Positions 43,321 to 50,648 of a stretch of DNA of 50,648 bases are shown here, piece by piece; position 1 is the first letter of the stretch, and each line of letters starts with the position of its first letter. The notes below the pieces were generated by a model, which worked only from the letters and a program-made list of their open reading frames with translations, made no database searches and was not told where the DNA came from. This DNA comes from JANOSH01 sp031415695 (lineage in GTDB: Bacteria; Actinomycetota; Acidimicrobiia; Acidimicrobiales; Ilumatobacteraceae): assembly GCA_031415695.1 (NCBI GenBank), contig JANOSH010000040.1:1-50648 (forward strand). The letters run 5' to 3'. Position numbers and translations under genes: made by a program.

Positions 43321-43861
43321 CCTTCCGGCGGGCGGCCGACTGGCGACGGACGTGTCGAATTGCTGGCGGCGATTCCCCGGCCAACTCCGTGCTACGCGGC
43401 CCTCACCGATGGACAACACGCTGGGTCGACGTCGACCCTCACCGGCAGTGCTCCGGATCGCAGGACCTCATCGGGGGCAAAACAAGAATCTGGCTCCTTC
43501 GCGGGATTGGAAGGGTGTAGCCAACGCACCTGCGGGACGCCTGCCAGTTTGTAATGCCTACGAACGGACGACTGGCCGATGACGTTCACGTGCGAAACGC
43601 TGGACCGCATCGTTGTGAGAGGTTCAACCTTCATGTCGCATCGATGGCTCGCCAGCAACCCGCTCGGATCGAACCGGAGATATCGGGTCGAGTCACGCAA
43701 CGGCATGCGCCACCCGACAAGGCCTCAAGTCGAGGTGTCGAACCATCCACTACGAGCATCTGCTGACGACGAAGGAGACCCCTTATCCCCATTGCGACGC
43801 AGACGATGATCTAAAGATTCGCCCAGGGATGGTTCCGGCAGGTCGTCCCTTCGCCTTTAGC
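43321..43861. other. 541-bp gap without recognisable gene
   Basis: Short plus-strand frames here (for example one from 43579 beginning MTFTCETLDRIVVRG) have no ribosome-binding site or family resemblance. A weak CCTTT...AAAGG inverted repeat near 43854-43871, extending 10 bp into the 3' end of the membrane-protein gene, could terminate that gene. No oriT-like nick motif could be assigned by eye. Confidence 0.4.
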
Positions 43862-45073
43862 CTAAAAGGACGCCACGGTCTGAAGCACCGCGAGAGCGAC
43901 TGTTACTACAGTGATAGAAATCGTTACGAGCCTCGCAGTCGTCGTCGCAAGTGGAACAATCGGCTGTTTGTCCAGTCGCATGATCTCGTCCCGCAACCAC
44001 GCGACGTTCTGAATATCCTGAAGCTGCAGTGGGCCGCTCTGCTCAATCTTGGACGCCTTCTCAGCGAGGCTGAGCGCGCGTCTTGAACGGTCGGTAAGAA
44101 TAGCTGAGCGAAAGACAAACCTCGGAAGGAAAATATAGGAAAGGAACGCGCTTAGGTAGATCAGCACCGTACCTGAGACCCAGGTTGCTTCGACCCCCAT
44201 TGCGAGCACGATCACTGCAATGGCGACCCCATGAATGCTGAGGGAGAAATAGACCGTCCGATAGGCGCGCGCCATTCCTTGCCATCCCGCCCTGCCGTCC
44301 GGAGCTATCTCACGCTCACGCATTACCGCATTCTTCTTCAGACCCCAGATGTACCCGATCGCAAAGTACCCGCCGATGTTCTGTACAATAACGGCGTAGA
44401 ATGTGATAACCATTAAAGTAAAGTACACCGTCACTCCGAGCGGGTGATCAAGACTCGCCCACCATGAATGGTACGTATCATTTAACCACTGTTGACGAGC
44501 AGCGCCAACGAGGTCACCGGGGACCAGGACCTCAAAAAGTCGTCCAGAACGGCGGCTCCCCACCACTATCGATGAAGTTAGCGCCGTCGCGACGACCAGG
44601 TAGAACGCGTGATAAGGTCGGCTACTGAATCGCCGCATTTGATCATTAATTTTCTTCGTGTGGGCGACAAGTAGGTCGCACCCGTTAGCGATCACAGGCG
44701 TTATCGCCCCTTGGCGGATGGCGTCTGGCATAGCCGCTCGCAACAGGCGCCACTGCCACGGGATAACCACGAGCGTCAACATCGCCAGAATTGCGAGAAG
44801 GATCGACGGGTAGTCACGGAGGAAGGGAAACGACGGTTCCGATCGAGTGATATCGTCACGAAACACACGTTGAACGTCAACCCAAGGATCAAATGATCCA
44901 AGCGAACCTCTGTTACCTTCAATTGTTGAGGTAGCCAACATTAGGGCCAGTGCAACTGCAATTCGGATGAACGCTTCTCTGCGTAGATTCTTGCCTGCGA
45001 GTACAATGCTGATGGGCGGTGCGAGGCAATCACCTCGAAACGAGTATTGCGAATCCACGAGGTCGGGGCTCAT
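43862..45073 (-). CDS. Polytopic membrane protein of unknown function
   Basis: The 403-residue protein has about six hydrophobic helices (IAVALALMLATSTIEG, YPSILLAILAMLTLVVIPW, AFYLVVATALTSSIVVG, VTVYFTLMVITFYAVIV, VAIAVIVLAMGVEATWV, VSITVVTVALAVLQTV by region) and a basic cytoplasmic loop (KKNAVMREREIAPDGRAGWQ). I do not recognise the family. ATG at 45073 overlaps the TGA that closes the restored hydrolase frame (ATGA), so the two were one operon. AT content and codons such as ATA and AGA differ from the GC-rich neighbours, suggesting separate acquisition. Confidence 0.75.
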   Translation of the reverse strand: MSPDLVDSQYSFRGDCLAPPISIVLAGKNLRREAFIRIAVALALMLATSTIEGNRGSLGSFDPWVDVQRVFRDDITRSEPSFPFLRDYPSILLAILAMLTLVVIPWQWRLLRAAMPDAIRQGAITPVIANGCDLLVAHTKKINDQMRRFSSRPYHAFYLVVATALTSSIVVGSRRSGRLFEVLVPGDLVGAARQQWLNDTYHSWWASLDHPLGVTVYFTLMVITFYAVIVQNIGGYFAIGYIWGLKKNAVMREREIAPDGRAGWQGMARAYRTVYFSLSIHGVAIAVIVLAMGVEATWVSGTVLIYLSAFLSYIFLPRFVFRSAILTDRSRRALSLAEKASKIEQSGPLQLQDIQNVAWLRDEIMRLDKQPIVPLATTTARLVTISITVVTVALAVLQTVASF

Positions 45074-45934
45074 AAATTGGACTTTCCTCCCGCAAGGAGC
45101 GAGGTCAGCGAACGTCGCAGCGCTATCGACATTGCTTCGGGATCCTCCAACATCGGCCAATGCCCCAAGTCTGGTAACAATATTTCAAGAGCAGGGGTCA
45201 CTAGAGAGCGAAGGTGAGCCCGGTCCCCCGGAGTGACGAGGTCATCTGCAGACGTGGAGATTGTGGCGATGGGGCATGAGAGTCGGGCGAGGGATTCCTC
45301 GAGAGAGAAGTCGGCCGCGATTCGAAGCGTACGTAGGGTATTGAGGGAACCTGCGTGACGGATGGTCTCCTCAAGCAGGCCGGAGTCGAGATCGACGGGC
45401 GACTCGACAAAGGGCCAAAGGACGGCCGCTCGAATCCACGAATTTGACGCGATGACATGGGGCGATCGATGGCGTCATAGGGAGAATTCCAGCTATGGTT
45501 TGGGCTGCGAGTGAAACGGCAACCCGAGGATTGACGAGGCCAAACCGCGGATCTCTGAGAATTTTCAATGCGGTAAAGAGTAATCCATTCACCAGCACCA
45601 CGCCGCTGACCTCGATGTCTGCCGCTACTCCAAGCCCAACTATTGCACCCATCGAGTGGCCGCATACAAGCGGCGATTCCAACCCTAGTTCTTTGAAAAG
45701 TTCGACGAGAGAGTTCTGCACTGTTTGCAAACCGAAACCTGTGGGCGGGCTCGAACTTTCCCCGAAGCCGGGGATGTCCGGTACAATAACGCGCCCGCCG
45801 TATTCGATTCTTGGCACTAGGTGCGTCCAAAACTCCAGGGAGTTACCCAGTCCATGCAGCAGAACAAGTGGAGGGAGATGACCTGAGCCGGGGAATTCAG
45901 CGAAGCGAATGCCCTCTAAAGATCTTATGATCAC
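45070..45934 (-). pseudogene. Alpha/beta hydrolase with a single-base frameshift
   Basis: The first frame gives PPLVLLHGLGNSLEFWTHLV, PDIPGFGESSS and the nucleophile elbow GHSMG. It ends shortly after ILPMTPSIA. Removing one C from the C4 run (plus-strand G run, 45459-45462) restores HVIASNSWIRAAVLWPFVES, the acid residue in TSADDLV and the catalytic His in LPDLGHWPM, closing exactly on the ATGA overlap with the membrane gene. All triad residues are thus present. GTG at 45934 has GGAGGA upstream. It may be a homopolymer sequencing error or a very recent inactivation. Confidence 0.82.
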
Positions 45935-46137
45935 GATATTTCCTCCAACTTCGCCGCATCCAAATATGCGCCCCGGAGGGCTGATCTATTCTGAACAGTA
46001 CTTGTGATGCCAGCGTAGAGGAGCATGGCTCCCCGCTGACGTTGGCGTGGCGTCAGATCGAGACGGCCGCCGCGACGACTCAGTGCTCGACCTAGCCGTG
46101 GTCGAGCCTGAATGTACGACCCAGCACACCTGTACAT
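45931..46137 (-). pseudogene. Possible 3' remnant of a gene preceding the hydrolase
   Basis: The frame ends MLLYAGITSTVQNRSALRGA, then AAKLEEIS, with its TGA overlapping the hydrolase GTG (GTGA); the hydrolase ribosome-binding site lies within it. The coupling suggests the last ~35 codons belonged to a real gene. Upstream the translation becomes arginine-rich and meaningless, near IS-like repeats, so the gene was probably truncated. Confidence 0.3.
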
Positions 46138-46263
46138 CGAGGTCCAGTCGGGCCTGCACCAACCCGGCTTGACCGAGCGGTGATCCGCCGATGTTGAGCC
46201 TCACGAGCATCGAACCGGCGCCTTACACCCCTCGCACCAAGGCGCGCCCGAATGCCCCGTCAG

Positions 46264-46358
46264 GTACATGCCGGAGCCACTGTCACCCAGGAACCAGACG
46301 CGCATCCCAAAGCCGTCAACGACGTACCGGAGCCACAGTGTCAACTATGTACCGGAAC
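46264..46358. repeat. IS-end-like degenerate direct repeats
   Basis: GTACATGCCGGAGCCACTGT (46264-), GTACCGGAGCCACAGTGTCA (46324-46343) and GTACCGGAAC (46349-46358) are related copies. Short multiple repeats around TGTCAACTATGTACCGGAAC resemble the ends of IS481/IS21-like elements. No transposase is present, so this is a possible solo end or scar. Confidence 0.4.
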
Positions 46359-46442
46359 TGCACACACTCCCTCCCCACGCTCTCCCCAATCACAGAGGTG
46401 AATGGTGGTACATCGTGGTACATGGTGGTCAGTCGCCCCCAG

Positions 46443-46475
46443 GGCTCTCACCAGGTAGAATGCCTGGTGAGAGCC
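46443..46475. terminator. Strong 13-bp hairpin beside the tRNA
   Basis: GGCTCTCACCAGG and CCTGGTGAGAGCC form a perfect 13-bp stem with a 7-base loop, 11 bp beyond the 3' end of the minus-strand tRNA. It probably terminates or stabilises the tRNA transcript. No U-tract follows. It could also mark a recombination boundary. Confidence 0.55.
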
Positions 46476-46486
46476 TGTGGGCAGGG

Positions 46487-46559
46487 CGCCCCCGGCTGGA
46501 ATCGAACCAGCGGCCTGCGGTTTAGGAAACCGACGCTCTATCCCCTGAGCTACGGGAGC
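46487..46559 (-). tRNA. tRNA-Arg (anticodon CCT)
   Basis: The 73-nt minus-strand sequence folds as a tRNA. Acceptor GCTCCCG pairs with CGGGGGC, the D stem is GCTC/GAGC, the anticodon loop is TTCCTAA with CCT at 34-36, and the T arm is GCTGG-TTCGATT-CCAGC. One end of the anticodon stem is a T/C mismatch. CCA is not encoded. It decodes AGG. The 3' end points left, toward the transfer-gene region, an arrangement typical of integration at a tRNA. Confidence 0.93.
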
Positions 46560-46573
46560 GGAATAGCGACTGA

Positions 46574-46579
46574 ACTATA
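46574..46579 (-). promoter_or_regulatory. -10 box of the tRNA-Arg gene
   Basis: TATAGT on the minus strand ends 14 nt before the mature 5' end of the tRNA, the normal distance for a short 5' leader. A -35 box could not be assigned with confidence. Confidence 0.5.
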
Positions 46580-46636
46580 CCGGCACGGTGCACCTAGCCG
46601 CCGGTGCAATCGGCAACACAGCTCGGGGGCCGAGCG

Positions 46637-46835
46637 TCAGCACCCAATGGCCTCTGCCACCGCCGCGCAAACCTGGTCCATCCGATCGGGCGACAGGTGA
46701 GCAAGTCGCCGAGCCAACGCGAACGCCGACGAGCACGCCATCGAGGGCCACGACGTCATCGGGGCCGACCCTGACCTCGGCCGCGAGGGCAGCTATACCT
46801 ACCAGCGTTGCATTCCGCAATGGCGTTACCCGCCG
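46637..46835 (-). pseudogene. MazF/PemK-like toxin remnant
   Basis: The minus strand encodes AEVRVGPDDVVALDGVLVGV, and then, in another frame, ARRLAHLSPDRMDQVCAAVA ending IGC-stop. The latter closely resembles the C-terminus of MazF toxins (LSP.RM..V..A....G). The N-terminal third is missing. The remaining sequence up to 47110 shows no gene. Confidence 0.42.
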
Positions 46836-47110
46836 TGTCCGCAGTCCTCAAGTCGAATGCCGTACAAACCACCCGGATTGCGGATCACGAGGGTGTCAGG
46901 TGGAAGGTTTACCAGCACCGGCTCATATAGTGACCAGCTGAGATCGCAGCTATCACAGACAAGTGTTACACGCGCCCAAATTCTGCTGGCGTAACATCAT
47001 GCAACCTTTGGTGACGTCGCTGCTCTTCGTTAACCAAACTCAGGGCTACCAACGAACGGCCGTACCACCGGCAGATTCGCTCGCCTTCGTACTTCAGTAA
47101 TGTCAAGGGT

Positions 47111-49276
47111 ATGGATAGCGAACGGGTACGGTTTGTCTTCGGCCGCCACGACATCGATTCGGACCTCAGCGACCGTCACGAGCGCGACCAAGCGCTCGAG
47201 CATCACTTCATTCGGTTGTCGCCGATCGACGGTGCCCTCCGCCAGGTGCTTGCCAACCAGATCCTGGACAACAATCCGCCCGGCGTGTGGTCCGCAGTCG
47301 TCCGCCTGCGTTCCGAAGGCCGATCCGACAAGCACATTTGGCGAGAGCTGTGTACGAGATTGACCGGTCACATCCGCGCCACGCTCGAAGGCGACATAAT
47401 CGATGTACCCGCGTACGCGGCCGCTCTCGGGCGACCGCCGTTGCCGGAGCGCGAAAAGATGTTCGAGGCCTTCGCGGCGACTGCGCTGGCCACGCCGGGG
47501 ATCAGCGTCAAGGCGGCACTTGATCGGGTAGTCGAGTCAGTCGGGCTCGACGAATCAAACGCGACCGATCGCAGTCACGTCGAAACGGCCTTCGATCACG
47601 CGCTCGATGCCGGCGTGGTCGATTTCATCCACACCGATCGATTGGTATCGGTTGCCGGGCTCGCCAACGGTGTCACGCTTACCCACACATTGACCGCCGA
47701 GGAAATCATCGACGACAGCCTCGACCTGTGTTTCGACCTCGCGTTGTTCGTGCAAGCCGGAACCGTGACACACGACGGCAACGTAGTGACCGTCAGCCAA
47801 CACGACAACCATCATGCGTACCTCGACGGCGTGCTCGCTGGTTTCGGTGTCGGCGAGACGTTGGCCGTCACGTTGCAGGGCGAGTCACTAACAACCCGAT
47901 CCATCGCTCCGCCACGCTGCGATCCTGCACTCGTTGAACTCGTTCGAACTACGTACGATCGAGGATTCGACAGCCACGACATGCCGGTGAGCGGGCGAGA
48001 ACTGTTGGTGGAAATGCGATTTGCGCGACCGGACCTTTTCACCGAGCCGGCCGCACCACTGGCTGATCTCGTGCAAGCAGCCGGGCTCGAAATCCGCTGT
48101 CACGAAGTCGGCCACAACCATGAACCTTGGCGCAACGCTTCAGGGCTCAAGCGTTACGGCCGCCTGAGCCGACGATTCGACAACAAACTCGACATGAACG
48201 CGGTTGCTCGAGCGATGGAGACCGCTGACCGGGTAGGCGACGACAGTGACGGCACCGACGATGCTGAAGCGTCGAGGTTCGGGCCTGCCGAGGTCGCGCG
48301 GCTGCGGATACCCGACGTGTTCGACTGCTTGCGATACGAACTCGCCACCGTCGATGGAGATCGCCGTGCCGCAACGCAGCGACTCGCCGACATCATCACC
48401 GACCTGTCGCATCATCGCTCCGATCGAGCGATGGCCGAGCACCTCCGGTCCGACGCCGCCTTCGACCGCAATGACACCCTGGCTGCGCTCTCGCACATCC
48501 GCCAGGCCGTCGAGCATGATGCCGGTTGGAAACCGGGAGCTGACCGTCTCGGCCTATTTGCGTTCGTGCAGGGCGATGGCCAACAAGCGCTGCGCTTGTG
48601 GCGCAATATTCCTCAACGGCAGCCGATCTGCCAAACCCTTACTACGATCATGGCGTCGGGTAGCGGTCCGAGCGTGGGCCGCAATGCTCCCTGTCCGTGT
48701 GGTTCGGGCCGCAAGTTCAAGCAGTGCCATCAACTCAAGCCGAGCGCCCCAACCGCTACGGCAGAGGCGAATTGGTTATGGTCGAAAGCAATTTGCGCGC
48801 TGACGTCGGATCCTGTCGTGTGGCCCGAGTTGGCAACGATCATGTCAATCCTAGAACCGGAGGGGATGGAGTCGGGCTACAACGACGCCGTTGCTATTGA
48901 CCTTGCGCTGCACGAGGAGGAATGCGAGTTGACCTTCCTCGAAGACTGGGGCGACCTATTGCCGGACGGCGAACGCACCCTTCTCGAATCGTGGTCGAGG
49001 CTGGACCGCTCGTTCTATGAGATCGTCTCACGCAATCCGCTTGTCCTGCGCTCGCGGGTCACCGGTGAGATCGTTGGCATCGCTGACAGCCCGTTCGCAA
49101 CCTTTCGAACCGGTGCCGGATTTTGCGCCCGCGTCGTCCCCGATCGCGACGGCGGCGCGCAACTTCTTCCCGGCGGTTTCCTAGTTGACCCCGACGACGA
49201 GGACGAACTCCTCGAAATCCTCCAAGAACACGACGGCTACGAGATCGCCAGTTGGCTGGCCGAGCGAGACGACTGA
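47111..49276 (+). CDS. SEC-C motif protein of unknown function
   Basis: The 721-residue protein carries a SEC-C zinc motif, GRNAPCPCGSGRKFKQCH, at about 522-539, as found at the SecA C-terminus and in many unrelated proteins. The N-terminal ~320 residues are mixed alpha/beta with DIIDVPAYAAALGRPPLPER; a helical middle (about 400-505) resembles TPR-like repeats (AALSHIRQAVEHDAGWKPGA). The C-terminus is acidic (DPDDEDELLEILQEHDGY). Without the SecA ATPase, an adaptor or regulatory role is likely. It lies outside the tRNA and may be host chromosome. Confidence 0.78.
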   Translation: MDSERVRFVFGRHDIDSDLSDRHERDQALEHHFIRLSPIDGALRQVLANQILDNNPPGVWSAVVRLRSEGRSDKHIWRELCTRLTGHIRATLEGDIIDVPAYAAALGRPPLPEREKMFEAFAATALATPGISVKAALDRVVESVGLDESNATDRSHVETAFDHALDAGVVDFIHTDRLVSVAGLANGVTLTHTLTAEEIIDDSLDLCFDLALFVQAGTVTHDGNVVTVSQHDNHHAYLDGVLAGFGVGETLAVTLQGESLTTRSIAPPRCDPALVELVRTTYDRGFDSHDMPVSGRELLVEMRFARPDLFTEPAAPLADLVQAAGLEIRCHEVGHNHEPWRNASGLKRYGRLSRRFDNKLDMNAVARAMETADRVGDDSDGTDDAEASRFGPAEVARLRIPDVFDCLRYELATVDGDRRAATQRLADIITDLSHHRSDRAMAEHLRSDAAFDRNDTLAALSHIRQAVEHDAGWKPGADRLGLFAFVQGDGQQALRLWRNIPQRQPICQTLTTIMASGSGPSVGRNAPCPCGSGRKFKQCHQLKPSAPTATAEANWLWSKAICALTSDPVVWPELATIMSILEPEGMESGYNDAVAIDLALHEEECELTFLEDWGDLLPDGERTLLESWSRLDRSFYEIVSRNPLVLRSRVTGEIVGIADSPFATFRTGAGFCARVVPDRDGGAQLLPGGFLVDPDDEDELLEILQEHDGYEIASWLAERDD

Positions 49277-49334
49277 CCGACTTGCAGGTCCTCGCGGCCA
49301 AGAAACTCCGCTGCGAAGATGTCACAGTGGTGCC

Positions 49335-50513
49335 ATGCGGTACGCAGCACTCTCTGATCGGTTGGCCGGGCTTGGTGGTGCCAAGTGGGCCGTGCATGGC
49401 GCGGCCAAGAAACGGCTGCTAGCCGGCGAGTCCATCATCATGTTGTCCATCGGCGAACCCGACCTTCCTCCGCCGGCCGCCGTCATCGAGCAAACCGTCG
49501 CCTCGCTCTACCGTGGCCGCACCCGATACTCCGGTGGCCAGGGCGAGTCAGTCGCCCTACAAGCCGTCGCCGATCACCTCACTCGCCGCAGTGGCCACCT
49601 CGTCTCCACCGACGAAGTGCTGTGCGTCCCCGGCACGCAAAACGGCCTGTTCACCACCATGATGACCCTCGCCCAAGTCGGCGACGAAGTCCTCGTCCCC
49701 GACCCCTATTACGCAACGTACGAAGGCGTCGTCGCCGCCACCGGCGCTCAATTTGTACCGGTACCCACCCTGCCCGAACACGGCTTCCACCTCACCGCCG
49801 GGGCCTTAGAAGCTGCGATCACACCCCGCTCTCGCGTGCTGCTTCTGAACTCGCCGTCGAATCCCACGGGCGCCGTGCTTAGCGCCGCCGAGGTCGAATC
49901 CATTGGCGCTGTGTGCGAACGCCACAATCTGTGGATCGTTGCCGACGAGGTCTACGCCGACCTTTCCTTCACCGGTACGTACGCCTCACCGTTCGATCAT
50001 CCGACCTTGCGCGACCGGTCGGTGTCTGTCGCGTCGATCTCGAAATCGCACGCCCTGCCGGGTTTCCGCACCGGCTGGGTCGCTGCGCCGGCCGCCCTCA
50101 TACAGCGTCTCATCCTCGTATCCGAAACAATCCTGTTCGGTACGCAACCCTTCATCGCCGACGCGCTCGCCGTCGCCCTCAACCAACCTCATCCCGAGGT
50201 CGCCGCCCTTCGAGCGACGTTCGAAGCCCGCGCCCGCACGCTCGTCGATGCCTTCGCAGGCAGTCACGCCGCAACTGCCCGCATGCCCGAAGGCGGCATG
50301 TTTGTGCTGGTCGATATCCGCCCCACCGGGCGCTCGGGTGAGGCGTTCGCGTGGCGTCTACTCAACGAAGCCGGGGTCGCCACAATGCCCGGGGAGAGTT
50401 TCGGTACCGGCGGTGCCGGGCACATCCGTATTGCCCTCACTGTGGAATCGTCGGTGCTTGCCGACGCGTGTGGTCGAATCCGCAAGCTCGCCGAAACGCT
50501 CGCCGCCAGCTAG
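49335..50513 (+). CDS. Class I/II PLP-dependent aminotransferase
   Basis: The 392-residue enzyme has the aspartate/aromatic aminotransferase pattern: SIGEPDLPPPAAV, the substrate-binding NSPSNPTGAVLS, WIVADEVYADL (cofactor-binding Asp and Tyr) and the PLP lysine in SISKSHALPGFRTGW (about 237). It transfers amino groups between an amino acid and 2-oxoglutarate. The ATG at 49335 matches the family N-terminus (RLAGLGGAKWAVHGAAK), and the longer frame overlapping the SEC-C gene is rejected. Confidence 0.92.
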   Translation: MRYAALSDRLAGLGGAKWAVHGAAKKRLLAGESIIMLSIGEPDLPPPAAVIEQTVASLYRGRTRYSGGQGESVALQAVADHLTRRSGHLVSTDEVLCVPGTQNGLFTTMMTLAQVGDEVLVPDPYYATYEGVVAATGAQFVPVPTLPEHGFHLTAGALEAAITPRSRVLLLNSPSNPTGAVLSAAEVESIGAVCERHNLWIVADEVYADLSFTGTYASPFDHPTLRDRSVSVASISKSHALPGFRTGWVAAPAALIQRLILVSETILFGTQPFIADALAVALNQPHPEVAALRATFEARARTLVDAFAGSHAATARMPEGGMFVLVDIRPTGRSGEAFAWRLLNEAGVATMPGESFGTGGAGHIRIALTVESSVLADACGRIRKLAETLAAS

Positions 50514-50581
50514 CTACTTGCCCCTGAAATAGTCGGTAGGGGCTGTTGGGGCGGGGGTGCTCGCGTTTGTTGTTGGGGTTT

Positions 50582-50636
50582 GGGATGATGGCTTCGAGAC
50601 CTGAGTTTGAGACCTGAGTATCGGAGCCATCATCCC
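50582..50636. repeat. Inverted repeat enclosing a tandem 11-bp repeat
   Basis: GGGATGATGGCT (50582-50593) and AGCCATCATCCC (50625-50636) are perfect 12-bp arms. Between them GAGACCTGAGT occurs twice (50596-50606 and 50609-50619). It lies 68 bp after the aminotransferase and might be a terminator, but the internal direct repeat suggests an IS end or a regulatory site for a gene beyond the window. Confidence 0.5.
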
Positions 50637-50648
50637 GTGTTGACAACA

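Noticed and set aside
46190..46440. Complete insertion sequence
   Set aside because: Only end-like repeats are present; no transposase frame of adequate length or motif is found on either strand.

Overview
The window looks like part of a conjugative element (ICE or large plasmid) with chromosomal-type flanking sequence in a high-GC actinobacterium. Evidence for the host: a WhiB protein, an SCO6880-type type IV secretion (T4SS) protein, a Tad/Flp pilus locus of the actinobacterial kind, frequent GTG starts, 4-bp stop/start overlaps and apparently leaderless genes. An Acidimicrobiia-like host is my guess; the sequence does not prove it. No integrase, replication initiator or partition gene is visible, so the mode of maintenance is undecided.

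Layout. (1) 1-7532: Tad/Flp-type pilus operon (TadA/CpaF ATPase cut by the window edge, TadB, TadC, a small pilin-like peptide, three pseudopilins) ending in a 1027-aa membrane protein with two LysM domains and a C-terminal transcriptional-activator-like region. (2) 7817-9641: minus-strand XRE/ImmA metallopeptidase and a partner gene with a repeat-flanked, apparently leaderless promoter. (3) 10084-17317: T4SS block with a transglycosylase/M23 hydrolase facing a plus operon of pilin, VirB8-like, VirB6-like, SCO6880, VirB4-type ATPase and a DnaG-like primase. (4) 17328-25795: cargo with P450, TetR, amidase, methyltransferase, NUDIX, lipase, two decayed genes, DoxX and a maltokinase-cap-like protein. 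(5) 25924-29108: unknown regulator-like gene facing the coupling protein. (6) 29272-32552: possible conflict/defence cassette with a two-TM protein carrying duplicated PLD-like domains, divergent from a ubiquitin-like protein and a nucleosidase-fold effector. (7) 32795-36678: ArdC-like protein, small genes and a frameshifted TIR gene. (8) 36732-43078: MobF relaxase/helicase, ArdC, WhiB and a winged-helix gene. (9) 43862-46137: AT-richer island with a polytopic membrane protein and a frameshifted alpha/beta hydrolase. (10) 46443-50648: hairpin, tRNA-Arg(CCT), toxin remnant, SEC-C protein, aminotransferase and a terminal inverted repeat.

Three non-coding or organisational signals stand out. First, a 12-bp-period repeat (consensus AGGGAGTnGTTC) occurs as arrays upstream of the regulator-like gene (and the coupling protein), the ArdC-like gene and the relaxase, with another copy inside the relaxase gene, suggesting a shared transfer-gene operator. 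Second, two ~150-bp copies of an element with compensatory base-pair changes precede the ArdC gene and the winged-helix/WhiB operon, suggesting a structured RNA leader. Third, the ubiquitin-like/nucleosidase pair shares a short EYLGPD motif and lies back-to-back with the PLD-like membrane protein.

Functional reading: relaxase, coupling protein and T4SS would transfer the element. The primase and the two ArdC-like proteins would help establishment in a recipient. Tad-like pili may bring cells together, and the P450/amidase cassette is metabolic cargo.
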